A stretch of DNA of 64,000 bases, taken from Delphinapterus leucas. Lineage: Eukaryota > Chordata > Mammalia > Artiodactyla > Monodontidae. Positions 1 to 12,263 of the stretch are shown piece by piece. The stretch lies in contig NW_022098045.1 in assembly GCF_002288925.2 (NCBI RefSeq), forward strand, positions 463,184-527,183. Reading direction: 5' to 3'. Numbering within the stretch: position 1 is the first letter of the stretch; every line of letters starts with the position of its first letter. The notes beneath the pieces are model-generated. The model did not search any database, was not told where the DNA came from, and saw nothing but the letters and a program-made list of their open reading frames with translations. Position numbers and translations under genes: made by a program.

Positions 1-119
1 GGCAGATGGAACAAACATAAAGAAGCCTATTAAGTGCTCTGCACCAAAGTACATTGATTACCTGATGACTTGGGTTCAGGACCAGTTGGATGATGAGACA
101 TTATTTCCATCAAAAATTG
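1..119 (+). CDS. MOB1B: MOB1B coding exon (partial gene, enters from left edge)
   Basis: This exon encodes 39 residues (about 98-136 of 216) beginning ADGTNIKKPIK and ending FPSKI, with a codon split at the 3' end. It stops at a GT donor (gtataa, 120-125). MOB1 proteins are small, all-helical, zinc-binding co-activators. They bind and activate LATS1/2 (and STK38) kinases after phosphorylation by MST1/2 in the Hippo growth-control pathway, in cytoplasm and nucleus. Upstream exons, with the N-terminal phospho-threonines and zinc-ligand cysteines, lie outside the window. MOB1B is preferred over MOB1A because of residues in the next two exons and because DCK lies downstream on the same strand. 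Confidence 0.95.
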
Positions 120-818
120 GTATAATTGTTTAACTGGGATCCATCATGATTTATCTAATTTCATGCGTTTCTAGGGCTTATTGCCTCTCTATTCCAGGAA
201 CCATGTTAAATTACCATACCTATCAAAATATTGCTAATCTTATGTACTTGAAAGTGTCTATCTTTTTCATACCAAGTTTATCATGAACATTAGGTAAACC
301 TCCCTATAATTTTAAACAGTAAGAAGATCGGTATATCTTGGATAGTAACAAATCTGGCCTGTGTTAGGGAAAAAAGAGACTGGTCATTGGGTAAGCAGCC
401 AGTATCATCTGCTGCAGTCATATCCATTTCTTGTTTAGGAAGGGAGCTTATATGACTTCAAAACCGTTTTACCTTATATTTGTGGCAAAGAGGGCATTTG
501 TATTCATGACCCACGGTGTGAACCTTGCAGGCTGTGAAATCAGGCTAGGTGAGAAGAAAACAAGATTTGACAGGTTGGCCTGTTATCAACTGAGTGACTT
601 TTATATATGCTGACCTTTTAAAGGGCTGACCTTTCAAGTGGAAATTATTTACATTTAGACAGTTCATATGACTTTACTGTGTCAAATTCCTTACAACTGT
701 GTTTTCTGAAAAAATTAAGAATTTGCTCTTTTTCAACTTTTTGACTGTATTTTATGCTTTTTTAGTTTTGGGGAGAAGGATATAGTGGAGGAGACAGCAA
801 TGTAAATAGTTGCTGTTG

Positions 819-1016
819 GGCTTCCCTGGTGGTGCAGTGGTTGAGAGTCCGCCTGCCCATGCAGGGGACACGGGTTCGTGTCCCGGTCCAGGAAGATCCC
901 ACATGCAGAGCGGCTGGGCCCGTGAGCCATGGCTGCTGAGCCTGCGGGTCTGGTGCCTGTGCTCCGCAACGGGAGAGGCCACAACAGTGAGAGGCCCGCG
1001 TACCAAAAAAAAAAAA
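819..1016 (+). mobile_element. CHR-type tRNA-derived SINE (cetacean), MOB1B intron
   Basis: The element starts ggcttccctggtggtgcagt, keeps a box-B-like cgggttcgtgtcccg, and ends in poly-A. It is flanked by a perfect 14-base duplication (aatagttgctgttg at 805-818 and 1017-1030). This shows a clean retroposition event. Confidence 0.95.
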
Positions 1017-1199
1017 AATAGTTGCTGTTGTTATGGCTTGTTTTAAACACATTCATTGAATGCTTTAACTACTTTGGAGCCTTTGTAATAAAAGGTCTAT
1101 TTTTCAAGACTGCATTACTTATATACATAGTAATGGTTTGGGATAAGTGCCCTCATCTTATCTTTTATCTTCATAATATAATTTTTAACTTTTAAGCCA

Positions 1200-1760
1200 A
1201 TTTCAGGCTTCTAGAAAATTTGTAAGAATTGTGCAAACAATCCCTATGTATCCTTCTTCCAGATTTTTTAGTTGCCAACATTTTAACACATTTGCTTTCT
1301 CTCTCTCTCTCCCTCCTTCCCCACTCCACATTCTTTTCTTTTTCCTGAACTGTTTGAGAGTAAGTTGCAATTATGATGGACCTTTATCTGTATGTGCTTC
1401 AATGTGTATTTCCTTAGAAAAATCACAGTATAACTGTCAGAATCAGGAAATTAACACCAGTACAATACACATGTCTAATTTACAAATCTTATTCAGATTT
1501 TTCAAAATTTCCCAATAATATCCTTTAGAGCAAAAGAAAATCTTTGACATTTGTTTTCATTCAGTGTCATGTCTCTTTAGCCCCCTTTAATGTGGAATAT
1601 GTGTATTTCTCAGGCTTTTTTGGTCTTTTCATGACACTGACATTTTTGAAGTGTGTAATGTAAGCATACTATTTTATATAGTGTCCCTTCATTTTGGGAG
1701 ACACTTATGTACCCCAAAATGTCTTATGTTTTCTTGTGATCTATAATATTTTTAAATGGG
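1200..1760 (-). mobile_element. Old L1 (L1M-like) 3'-region fragment
   Basis: T-rich on the + strand, with the order seen in reversed old L1 3' ends: a 'five-prime' pyrimidine run, 'aggaaattaacaccagtac', 'ttattcagatttttcaaaa' and 'tcatgtctctttag'. It is diverged and its limits are approximate. Confidence 0.5.
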
Positions 1761-2384
1761 CAGTAGGCAATGTGATGACATTGAACCCAGTAGTACCAGT
1801 ATTTGCCTTGTGTTTTGCCAATCTGGATCATTTAGCCCCTTTAACAAAGGATGTAGACTTTTGTATTTTCCTAGTTTTGTATTTAATGCTGTAAAAGTGC
1901 TCTAATTCATAAAACAAGCCTAATTGAGCAGAGACTGCAGCTAATTTCAGGGTAAATGTAGACCTGGTGTAGTAATGAAATAATTTCCATAGAAAAAAAA
2001 TCTGAAAATGTATTGCAGGCATTTTAAACAAAACTAAACATAGTGATACATTATTTGTGTTCAGCATAAGAAACCTGAGGATCTGAGTATGCATTTTAGC
2101 TCCATTACCATCTTAGACATTTATTTGTTTCATTTTGGTAAAGTGGTGGTATATTAGAGGCCTAAAGGGCTAAACTGAAGACAAATTCTTATTCCATAGA
2201 AGCATTGAAGTTTATTTTCATTCATGATATGTTGAGAACTTTTGAAAAGTACAATGGGTATTTTAAGTAGTAATTCATAAATACTTCTTATTTTCAGCCT
2301 TGTCTTGGTAATTTATATTGCCATTTGCTGATAATGCCTTGTTCTCTTCTTGTTAATAGAGGGGGTTGTTTATCTATTTACTAG
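1761..2384. other. MOB1B intron sequence, nothing recognised
   Basis: AT-rich intronic sequence with a short T-rich stretch before the exon at 2385. No repeat or gene was identified. Confidence 0.5.
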
Positions 2385-2548
2385 GTGTCCCGTTTCCGAA
2401 GAATTTCATGTCTGTGGCAAAAACTATACTCAAACGCCTCTTTAGGGTTTATGCTCACATTTATCATCAGCATTTTGACCCTGTGATCCAGCTGCAGGAG
2501 GAAGCACATCTCAATACATCTTTCAAGCACTTTATTTTTTTTGTCCAG
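2385..2548 (+). CDS. MOB1B: MOB1B penultimate coding exon
   Basis: The exon is flanked by an AG acceptor (ctag, 2381-2384) and a GT donor (gtaagt, 2549). It completes the split Gly codon and encodes 54 residues, about 138-191, from VPFPKNF to FIFFVQ. His in VYAHIYHQHF fall at positions 161 and 166 by counting back from the 216-residue length. These are the two histidine zinc ligands of the MOB fold. The segment DPVIQLQEEA fits MOB1B better than the MOB1A form as I remember it. The reading frame is intact and there is no disabling change. Confidence 0.96.
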
Positions 2549-2671
2549 GTAAGTTGGATTAGGAGATCTTTTTTGCTCAGAAAAAGCAGTTATCTACAGA
2601 GTTATGGGGTGAATACTGCATCCATACTGTCAGGATAAAATTTGCTATATCTCTCTAGTCTTCATCCTCTC

Positions 2672-2866
2672 TTTTTTTTTTTTTTTTTTTGTGGTACACG
2701 GGCCTCTCCCATTGCGGAGCACAGGCTCCGGACGCGCAGGCTCAGCGGCCATGGCTCATGGGCCCAGCCGCTCCGTGGCATGTGGGATCTTCCCGGACCA
2801 GGGCACGAACCCATGTCCCCTGCATCGGCAGGCGGACTCTCAACCACTGCGCCACCAGGGAAGCCA
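2672..2866 (-). mobile_element. CHR-type SINE, MOB1B intron
   Basis: Reverse orientation: poly-T at left, then gtggtacacgggcctctccc, ending gccaccagggaagcc. It lacks about 20 bases of the usual ctcactgttgcggcctctcc section. Confidence 0.93.
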
Positions 2867-4261
2867 GGTCCATTAACTTTTGATCTGAATCCTTAGTTGA
2901 CCTCTTCTTCCTTCTCTCTTTATTTCTCAGAGAATGGGCCTTAGAGATGTAGACTAAAAGGAGTGAGGCTATTCTTGTCCTGCTATAATAATTAGAGAAC
3001 TAAAAGGTAGGAGTGAAAAAGAGGTAGAAATGCAGAAGCTGAGCAGCTGTTTTTCGGTGGAGTTTGGAGAAGAGAGAGATGGTAGGCAGGAGAAGTCCAA
3101 AGCTTGAATCTGTGTTGTTTTTGTATATCTGTGGGCATAAACTTATAAATACCTTTCCCATGCCCCATCTCCACAAAGAAAAATGTGTTTATTTTCCCTC
3201 TATACACACTCCTCATAATGGGGATACACATTTTGTATCTTAATTTCACCTATATAAACAAATTTTAGGAGATAGTAACTTGCCAAAACTGTTGCCCTGA
3301 GCAATTATTTTACTATGGTATCCCATCTATAGACACCAATAGAAACAAAATGTTATCCTAAAATTTGCATCTGTGCTTTGGTTTAGGCAGAACATGATTG
3401 CTTGAGGTTTTAGTGGTTTGGGAGAGGGTATTCTCCCACCAGAAGGTTTATTAGTTTTACCTTATTATATGATCTTAAAGTACACTGTATCTCCCAACTC
3501 CTAGCAAAATAGTAAGGAATTGATATGTTGCATTTACCACATCTGAGCCTAGTTACATCTCAGGACACTGTGACCTTCTTAAAGGTGGGTCCATTAGTTA
3601 TACAGTATTACCGCTTCTTTGAGTGAGAGTGGCCTCTGCCCTGGGCCTCACAATTTAGAAGTTCTGCTCTGGCCCTTGCCCATACTCCTGCATGGAGTGA
3701 GAAGTCCATAGGGCCAAGAACATACCTACATAGATCCCTTCTGGTATGTGCTTGGATACCTGAGATTCAGAACTCCCTACCCACATGGTCTCAAGTGTAT
3801 TGCCAGGGTTTGCATGGATCTTTTCCTTTGGTCTGTACTTTTAAGGGAAGGTCATATCTCTGATAGCCAGACCTAAGGGATAGCCGCATGGCAGCTGCTG
3901 GTGAGTGTGTTTGGACATTGCCTTTATAAGCCTGTCAGGGTGTCCACACTCCTGCATGTGAGACCCATTGAAATACAGGATGGAGCTGTGGTTTGGTAGA
4001 TCAGGGAGGTTTGCTGAGGGCCAGGGACTGGCTCTCCTCATGTCACTACTTTCCAGTGTAGACTGAGGAGTCTTAAGAATTCTAAATTTGAATCTGCTTT
4101 CCTGGCTACTATGGTGTGTTTGTTAAGGTAGGAGAATCGAACATATATAACAATATATTAGCTTAATGTAAAATACAGTAATTTAGTCATGTGATATATA
4201 TCCATTTGTGCTATTGGTCCAGACCCTGCAAGTCTTAGTGGTAGACTTGCTATTGAGTGCC
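2867..4261. other. MOB1B intron sequence, nothing recognised
   Basis: Unique-looking intronic sequence between the SINE and the L2 remnant. No exon or repeat was identified. Confidence 0.5.
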
Positions 4262-4326
4262 CCTTAATGCCTTCCTAGTACTTACTGCAGTGCTTGGCAC
4301 GTGATGGATGCTAATAAATGAGTGAA
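4262..4326 (+). mobile_element. L2 3'-end remnant
   Basis: Contains a version of the L2 tail (cagtgcttggcacgtgatgg, then gctaataaatgagtga). Confidence 0.4.
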
Positions 4327-4386
4327 ATTGTGACCTCAGAATGCCCCACTGTGGCAGAATATCAAAAGATCAGAAGTATCAACAGC

Positions 4387-4506
4387 TTTTTTTTTTTTTT
4401 TTTTTTTTTTTGCGGTACGTGGGCCTCTCGCTGTTGTGGCCTCTCCCATTGCGGAGCCTGACGCGCAGGCTCAGCGGCCATGGCTCACGGGCCTAGCCAC
4501 TCCACG
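4387..4506 (-). mobile_element. 5'-truncated CHR-type SINE, MOB1B intron
   Basis: Poly-T followed by tgcggtacgtgggcctctcg and the gctcagcggccatggctcac core, stopping before the tRNA-like part. The short flanking sequence aacagc occurs on both sides. Confidence 0.9.
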
Positions 4507-4845
4507 AACAGCCACTTTTTATTAGCCTTATAATTTATAGTTCAGGGGAAATCTATTCATAATTGAATTTCAGAATGACAGTGGTAGAACTTCTAAAGAA
4601 GCACAATTTAAATCCAGGCTTTCTTATTTGTTCTTTACAGGATTTACTTATCATTTATGGACTCCACATTATTCATGTTATTCTCATACCACATTATATA
4701 GTAGCTTGAAGATATGTTAGTTAATAACATAAACTAACTTTTTTACTCTTCATATAATGCTGAAATTTGCCTGAGATGTTTTTTGATCCCTGCTTGGTTG
4801 ACTATATCTAAATGGTGCCCTGGTTATTCCTTTTAACAGGAAGCA

Positions 4846-5030
4846 GCAACTCCCATTTATTGAGCGTTTACTTTGTGCCAGGGATTACATGAAGTGGTTA
4901 ACATACAGTATCACATTTAGTCCCCATAATAATCTTATGAGGTAATTTACCCTAGTATTATTACAGATGTAAAATATAATATCAGAAGTGGTTAAGTGAT
5001 TTGCGTAAGACACAGAGGTAGGGAATAGAA
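4846..5030 (-). mobile_element. MIR SINE fossil
   Basis: The reversed MIR core is readable: tttattgagcgtttactttg, tgccaggg, atcttatgaggta, ttacagatg, then a gttaagtgatttgc segment. It ends about 130 bases before the last MOB1B exon. Confidence 0.6.
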
Positions 5031-5164
5031 AAAGTTTTCTTGAAAAAAAGATTTGACTTTTATTTACTTTAAAAGCTAATTTCCAACAAATGTTAATGGA
5101 AATCTGTTTTGGAATGAGATGTAAATAATGTTTCTGGTATTTCTTCTGCCTTTGTCATACATAG

Positions 5165-5242
5165 GAATTCAACCTTATTGACAGAAGAGAACTTGCACCA
5201 CTCCAGGAACTGATCGAAAAACTCACCTCAAAGGACAGATAA
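5165..5242 (+). CDS. MOB1B: MOB1B last coding exon with stop codon
   Basis: The acceptor is atag (5161-5164). The exon encodes 25 residues, EFNLIDRRELAPLQ through the C-terminus EKLTSKDR, then TAA at 5240-5242. The Thr in EKLTSKDR is the MOB1B form; MOB1A has Gly there. The three exons together give 119 residues in one continuous frame, so this is a normal spliced gene and not a processed copy. Confidence 0.96.
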   Translation, partial: EFNLIDRRELAPLQELIEKLTSKDR

Positions 5243-5381
5243 AAGAATGCAGATGTGTGCAAATTATTCCTCAAATGAAGCTGTGTGGAGTGCATTTGGA
5301 TTTTGTTTTATTTTATTTTTATCTTGGTTGTTTTTATGTTAGGTCTGGGGGGCTTGTTTGGGTTCCTTTTTCTTTATTCTG

Positions 5382-5387
5382 AATAAA
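5382..5387 (+). terminator. MOB1B: Candidate proximal polyadenylation signal of MOB1B
   Basis: A canonical AATAAA lies 140 bases after the stop codon and is preceded by a T-rich, G/T-rich stretch (5298-5380). It would give a very short 3' UTR. Use is inferred, not shown. Confidence 0.4.
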
Positions 5388-6646
5388 TGAAACCATATAC
5401 TATGGCTAGAGGAAGGCAAGAACCATTCTCTATTCAGTTGATAGGGGTAAATTTTGTCTTAGTGGCATACAGTATTTTTTCTAACTTGGGGAATTTTTGA
5501 TAATACTATATGTTGAAAGAAATGCTTATTGATTGGACTGCTGATGGATGGGGGTTCTCCATTGTGTAAATTGTGGTTGATTTTTGAAGTCCCCAAAAGT
5601 CTTATGTTTTTAAGTGCCTTGGCAGGCTCATTTCTGAGATGCAAAGCACAGACATAGAACTGAACAGGGCTTGAAACAATATTAGGATTACTACCCAGGG
5701 CACTTACTGATGCATGTTTCAAAATACCTATTGATAAAAGCCATAGTTTACCTAAATTGGTGATCTCCAGCTTTTACTACATTAAAGAAACACAGTTTGT
5801 AAAGGTGTGCATGTAGAGCATAAAAATTAGTATTTCTTAATTATTTTTGATATTGATAGTAATTCTGTTCAACAGATGCTTAAAGTTCTACAAGCAGGTC
5901 TTTTCCATCTCTTGATATCTGTGATATTGAAACTTGAAGATGTTGAAATGTAATACCGATTACATTTTGGCTTCTTTCTACATGTTAACTGCACTGTAGG
6001 TGTAAAAATTCAGGTTATATATAGGTTTGCCATCTTCAGAGATGATGCTGAACTGTGAGGTTTCTTAGCAATTGCCAAATGAGCCATAAATCTGCAGAAT
6101 CCCCTTCTGCTTTGAAGAGGAGGTGATAGGAGTGTGTGTTTGTTTGCAGGGGGGGTTAGTTTGAATGGTGCGTTATAGATGGGATTAAGTACAGGGAGTC
6201 AAGTTCAAGAAAGTCCTTTCTCAAAACTCTTGAATAGAATGGCATGAATATTTTAATCAATATTTTGTAAGCAAAGTCTTAGAGACTTCCTTTTAGGAAT
6301 CAACTTCCATGAGAAGTTAAAAATAAATTACTAATTTTAGATATAGACATAAACATGGAATTTAAGGACTTTGGGGAAATTGATCACTTTACAGCATTTC
6401 CATTCAGTGAATGGAGCTGGTGTTTGTCATTTTAAAATGATACAGTACCTTCTTTACTTGTTATAGGCCCAACTTGAAACATTCTGACTTCTGATTTTTC
6501 CACTGTGAAAGGAAATCTTTCTTTGCAGTGATATCAGATAATGAAAGTGCTAAAGTAGTAATTAACTTTTACATTTTTTTTTTTTTTTTTTTTTGCTATA
6601 ACTTTCTGGTGAACTATTCCCATAAGTAAAAAGTTCAGAAACTTAG

Positions 6647-6850
6647 TTTTTTTTTTTGCGGTACGCGGGCCTCTCACTGTTGCGGCCTCTCCTGTTGCGG
6701 AGCACAGGTTCTGGACGCGCAGGCTCAGCGGCCATGGCTCATGGGCCCAGCCGCTCCGCGGCACGTGGGATCTTCCCGGACCTGGGCATGAACCCATGTC
6801 CCCTGCATCGGCAGGCGGACTCTCAACCACTGCGCCACCAGGGAAGCCCC
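6647..6850 (-). mobile_element. CHR-type SINE inside the probable MOB1B 3' UTR
   Basis: Complete reverse-orientation copy (tgcggtacgcgggcctctca to gccaccagggaagcccc). It is flanked by a perfect duplication, cagaaacttagttttt at 6636 and at 6851-6866. If the long 3' UTR is used, this SINE is part of the mature mRNA in antisense orientation. Confidence 0.95.
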
Positions 6851-9800
6851 CAGAAACTTAGTTTTTAAAATAAATGTTAACATTTTTTACTTCAGTTTTA
6901 CTCTTGCAAAATATCCTTTTTAGACTTCCAGTTTTAATTTTGTCATTTCTGGTAAATCTGTTTCCTTCAGTTAGAAATATATACTCTTCCTTTGTTAGGA
7001 ATATATACCTTTTTCCTTGTAGAATAGAAATCTTACTCTGAAATTGTATAGACTAAAAACAGTAGAAAAGAATCTAAAATGAAATCAGTTTGTTTTTGCC
7101 ATTAACAAGTAGAATAGTGATACAATTTACTGCCATTACAATTATGATCAGTAGGAACTGCCTTTTTCTCATTTCTAGCAATCATTCTCCAAGTACCAAC
7201 AGTAGAAAGTAACAGGAGAGCCTGGCAGAGGCAAATATATTGGACATTCATTGGTCATACTTATTTATAAACTGCAATGAGAACTAGCTGATTTCCTTAA
7301 AACAAATCTTTTAGTATCCAAATATATAATATCAGCCACTGTGGGTTGATTCAGAAACAAAATCTGGCATCTAGTGATTTGGGGTACCATCTATTTAGGA
7401 AGATGAAACATGATTATTCAAATAGTCTTCCAGTACTGCATTTGACTTCATATCAACCTAGTAATAAAGGGGTTGCAATAGCCAAGTGTGGAGAGACAAG
7501 TGAAACATTGTTTTTGCTCATTTAAGCCTTATACAGTAGTACACTGTACAAATGTTATTATAAATTAATGTTTAGTAGTCGGACTTACTTTTCCACTCTA
7601 TGTAGATAGGAGTTTCTTATCACTGTGCCAGAATCTCAGGTGCCTGCTTCTGAGTATTCCTTTAAACAGAGGTATTGGGAAGTAAGGAAATATGTATGTG
7701 TATATATATGGTAACAAAGTAGAGACATTCTCCCAGGGAGAGGCCTGGCATTGTGCATGGTGTTACATGGCTGCAAAAAGGGAAACACCAGAGCATGTGA
7801 GAAATAACTGACTTAATAAAAAGCTGCTTTGATTCGTTTGGTTCCCAGGAGCGTTAGTAAGATGCCTTTTATAAAATAAGGATCAAATCTTGGTTTTACA
7901 ACATAGTTTGCTTATAAATGTCTATTGGATTCTTTCCAGATTTCTTAATTTGTAAATAACCAGGATAATGATTTCCCCCCCTGCTCTTCATACAGAGATA
8001 TAAAGCAGAAGTTGGTTTTCTCATCTGCTGATGAAAGCATAAAATATAAAGTAGTAAGTTAACATAGTGTTGTCACAAAGCTTTGGTTAAATGTTGATAG
8101 GAAGCAAGTTTTAGTAATTCTTTTAAATGACGGTGTAATGATGGTGGAGAGAAATTAATAACAGAATGAAAATCTTTCCATTAGCTGTAGGTGGTGCTAC
8201 TGGCTTTCATTTACTGGCTTGATTATTCTGTTTACCATAAAAACCATGGCACTAGGCTGCACTAAAACATTAAGTATGTGTTAGCTTGTAGAGGCTTTGG
8301 AGGTCAGTTTACCTTAAATTGAAAGATTTTAGATTGCTATCTCTTCCTACCTTTGTCATTTTTAAATGCTAAATGTTCAGCATAAAATTAAGTAGGAAAA
8401 GATATGCTTAGTGTATAATATGTCGCAGACTGAGGTACTGCCTGGCTTATCAGGAAAGATAAAGCACTACAATCTCTTATATTCAGGAATTACCGATAAT
8501 GTGGATATTTATATTTTACATGTAAGCACCACACTGCATTTTATGTATTAGCATTTTCCTTGCTTAGGGGAAAATAGCAAAATGACAGATTTCTTTTATA
8601 CCTTTGTGTACACCCTCTCTGAGAGAGTTTTTGATAACCACTGAAATGGTAAAATATGTGAGATAAAATTATTAAGTTGTAGGACTTCCTTTTAAGATAA
8701 ATATGTCATACCTTGAACATCTCAAATGAGAGTTGATCTTCAGAGTAGTTTCTTTGGGAGCACTACTTATTCCAGCTATGCTGCAAAGGTGTAATGTTTC
8801 TAGAACACTTTCAGCGATGCCTTGAGAATTGGTTTGTGACTATGCAAGAAAATCTGTTTTATCATTTCAGTTGCACCGAAAACTTTTCTGGAAGCTTAAT
8901 ATGACCTATCTCATTCACCCAAACAACTCTACTTTGGCTGTTTTCTTAGAACTAAACTATTAAGGAAGTTCAAAAGAATATGCCATAGGCTCTGAATTTG
9001 CAGAAGAGAATGTTTTGAGCACTGATTTGTAACATCATTTAATAAAAAAATAGTTTCCTGATGTCACTGCTTTGAAGTAGGCAGTATTGTTTGGATGTAC
9101 AAGTTTTATTTTTTTAATTTAGTTTAATTACCTTACAGTTAAATATAATAGTTTAAAAAACCAAAGTCTTTTTCTTATTTTCTATTTTTGGTCCATTTTC
9201 CTGATAACTTTTGGATTATATCTTGAGTACTGTAGGGTAGTTTTGATTGAAGGTATATTAAAAAAAATGGATCCAATATTTAAGATAGAAGTAGCTTAAG
9301 GAAGCAGCAGGCTTTACCTCCATGCTTTTTTTTTTTAAACTTATTTTCACGCAAATGAACAATTTGAATTTAAAGACTGGAGATCATTGTAAAAAGAATT
9401 TGGAATACAGTTTATATATTAATTATGCTGAATTTAAGTCTGTGTGTCACAGTAAAATATTTCAAATTGTATAATCATTTCATATGTGATTTATAACATT
9501 TTGAATGTCTTTTTAAAAGATATGAGACAAGAAGTATATTTGAAAATGTCACTGCATACCAAGAGGAAAACTTAACTTATTTTGAAACTTATCTGGGATA
9601 TTAAAGAATATACCAATTCCTAGAAACACTATTCTAGATCTATACGGACCGCTCCTAAAATGATTTAAATATCAGCATTTTGTCATAATATTAAGTTTCA
9701 CCATAGGAATTACAGTTGTTGAGCTGTCAGTTTAATGGTATATGAGATAACTGTTTAGAGCTAAAGCTATTTCATGATTTAATGGAAAAGTTTAATTTTA

Positions 9801-10183
9801 AGATATAATAACAATTCTGACTGCAGACAATTTGAATTTTTGAGGCTCTCCTAATGGGCTAATTATAGAGAAAAATTCATTTTGAAGGTATAAAACTGTG
9901 CTCCATGTCTGCCACTTGTAGCTGAACTGATACTTAAATTTTGACAAAAGAGAGAAAATACAGATTAAAATACTGAGTACTCTCAGTTTTGCAAGTGTGA
10001 TACAAATTTCCTTTTCTGCATATAATACTACACAATAGAAAAATTTGGATTAGAATCCTCAAAGATAGTGAAATCACTGGCCTTTCCAAGCTTATGTTTA
10101 CTTGTCATCTCCTTCTCCTTGGAGGTAAATTACTTCCTTACTGGTGTTGACTTTGCATATACTCCTCTCTCCCCTATCTCACA

Positions 10184-10208
10184 ACACACACAGACACACA
10201 CACACACA
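10184..10208. repeat. CA dinucleotide repeat
   Basis: Short (CA)n run interrupted by one CAGA. Confidence 0.8.
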
Positions 10209-10771
10209 GACGAAAAACAAAACAGATTGATTATATAGGTCCTCACTGTTAGTGATTCTGAAGTGATTGCTGTCAATACATAGGTTGCACCTGAAGTGTT
10301 GGATGATACAATTTACATAAGCATTTTTGGTTGGTTTTGGTTGATAGCTTTCTTTAAACTACATCACTGAAGCTGAGATTACTAGAGATATAAATTTAAA
10401 TCTTTTATTAATATTTAATTTCTGTTATATATTATTAAATTCTTATATGTGTGGGTGTTTCTTACAGGTTTGCAGGTTTTCATTTTTATTTTGTTTACTT
10501 AATTGTGCAAGTTGTAAAATAGATTCTTGCATTTTCATTTTAAGAACACTTTTCTCCTTAAATTGTTCTGCAGAGATAACTGTTTTTAGGGGAAATAGTT
10601 TTTTACAGCCACTAAATTGTATTTGTTATTTTTGTACATGCATTACTAGGGTGGTAAGGACACTAATCTTGTGGGGAAAACTTAAATTTGTTTTATTTGA
10701 ACTTTCCCTATACATTATTACTAAAAATTATCTAGGAACAGCATCACGAGATCTAGGTTGAGAGAGAATAC

Positions 10772-10777
10772 AATAAA
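10772..10777 (+). terminator. MOB1B: Candidate distal polyadenylation signal of MOB1B
   Basis: AATAAA in caataaacat, about 5.5 kb after the stop. It is chosen among several AATAAA motifs (also near 7466, 7815 and 9041) because it would give a transcript of the length remembered for MOB1B, and because ordinary intergenic SINE density resumes just after it. Confidence 0.3.
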
Positions 10778-11076
10778 CATGAGAATACTTAAAGTTTTAA
10801 TAGAATCATTTCTGAGGACAAAACCAGAATACTGCCAGTGCCATAAATGGAAGCGTGAGGCAGCATTCACACTGTGCAACTGTTGCAGAGAATGAGTAAG
10901 ACAGGATCCTGCTCTAATGGAGATGGACAATTTCTCTCTATTAAAGTAGCTGAATCTAAAACATGAAATGCAACATGGGGGCTATATTGTAAACTGTGCC
11001 AAGATTACTCAAATTGTAGTTACTTTTGATCAGACTTCAACTGTTTTCTCGTTTTTGTTTCAAAAGGGGATACTGA

Positions 11077-11198
11077 GGGAATTCCCTGGCAGTTCAGTGG
11101 TTAAGACTTGGCGCTTTCACTGCTGGAGGCCGAAGTTCTATCCCTGGTCAGGGAACTAAGATCCCACAAACCATGTAGTGTGGTAAGAACTAAAAAAT
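11077..11198 (+). mobile_element. Short CHR-type SINE
   Basis: gggaattccctggcagttca start, ctatccctggtcagg box-B region and an A-rich tail. It is flanked by a perfect 15-base duplication aaaaggggatactga (11062-11076 and 11199-11213). Confidence 0.92.
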
Positions 11199-11213
11199 AA
11201 AAGGGGATACTGA

Positions 11214-12025
11214 ATGTCAGAAAATCTGTAATATGTTTTAATTGAGAGATGTAAATAATGTATACAGACTTGTATGTCATGGGATTGGAAATATTTAAAT
11301 TCTAGGGTTTTTTTTCTTTAAAGGAAGAAACTGAATGTCTATTTAAAAAAATAATAAATAGTTATGTTTGGCCATGAATCCTGACTTTGCATTACTGTTT
11401 ATTTTTGCTGTAGGTGTTCCCACACTGTACAGATTCCTAGAGAAATATTGAAGGTATATGAAATATGTTGAACATTTAAAACTTGTTAGGCATTATTTTT
11501 TATAATACAACAACCCTGGAAGTTAGTGGCTCAGTGTCTTCTATACTAGAAAACTAAAGTTTAGAAATTATAGAAGTCACTGATTAGCACTAGGGTGTGA
11601 AAACCCAAATATGCTCGACCTTGAGTCCAGTGGTTTTGTTTATTTCCTTTAAATATACTATTACCATGAGAATAATTAGGAAAATAATTATTTGTTCACC
11701 TTTCCGTTAAGCTTTTATCTAATATTTTGTCTTCATTACAGACCATTAAAGAATAAACAGTATGGGAGAATCCTCATTTTACCCTGATACCTAAGTTCCA
11801 AAAGGAAATGTGTATTTTAGAGTATTCTTAGAGTATCATTATTTAGAGGTATTTATGTTTAGAGGAAATTGTGTTTAGACCATTAGGTTGAGAATATTTT
11901 GATGGTAGTAGCCATAGTTGCCCAGTGTCACTAATTGGTATTTGAGATGAAGACTAGGAGTAGAAAATGCTAGTCCATGCTGATGTGGACTGTGCCTGCA
12001 TGCTTTAATAAAAAATACCTTGTTA
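11214..12025. other. MOB1B-DCK intergenic sequence, nothing recognised
   Basis: AT-rich sequence with no convincing repeat or gene. Confidence 0.45.
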
Positions 12026-12263
12026 GGGCTTCCCTGGTGGCACAGTGGTTGAGAGTCCGCCTGCCGATGATCGGGACACGGGTTCGTGCCCCGGTCCGGG
12101 AAGATCCCACATGCCGCGGAGCGGCTGGGCCCGTGAGCCATGGCCGCTGAGCCCGTGAGCCATGGCCGCTGAGCCTGCGCGTCCGGAGCCTGTGTTCCGC
12201 AGCGGGAGAGGCCACAACAGTGAGAGGCCCGCGTACAGAAGAAAAAAAAAAAAAAAAAAAAAA
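12026..12263 (+). mobile_element. CHR-type SINE with internal 22-base tandem duplication
   Basis: gggcttccctggtggcacag start and poly-A end. The segment gcccgtgagccatggccgct plus ga occurs twice in direct succession (12129-12150 and 12151-12172), which other copies here do not show. Confidence 0.94.

Larger units (their letters stand above)
5243..10795 (+). other. MOB1B: Probable long 3' UTR of MOB1B
   Basis: After the stop codon comes about 5.5 kb of AT-rich sequence without coding signals. The only recognised mobile element is one CHR SINE (6647-6850). MOB1B transcripts are remembered as having a long 3' UTR, and few insertions over 5 kb is what a constrained UTR would look like. The downstream limit is a guess based on an AATAAA at 10772. 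An early cleavage site near 5400 would give a short form instead. RNA data would settle it. Confidence 0.45.

Noticed and set aside
2662..2896. Recurrent small open frames such as MVESPPADAGDMGSCPG at many places
   Set aside because: These are translations of CHR SINEs, which explains why nearly the same peptide appears repeatedly on both strands.
1..5242. MOB1A as the identity of the first gene
   Set aside because: The C-terminus EKLTSKDR, the segment DPVIQLQ and the neighbouring DCK gene all indicate MOB1B.
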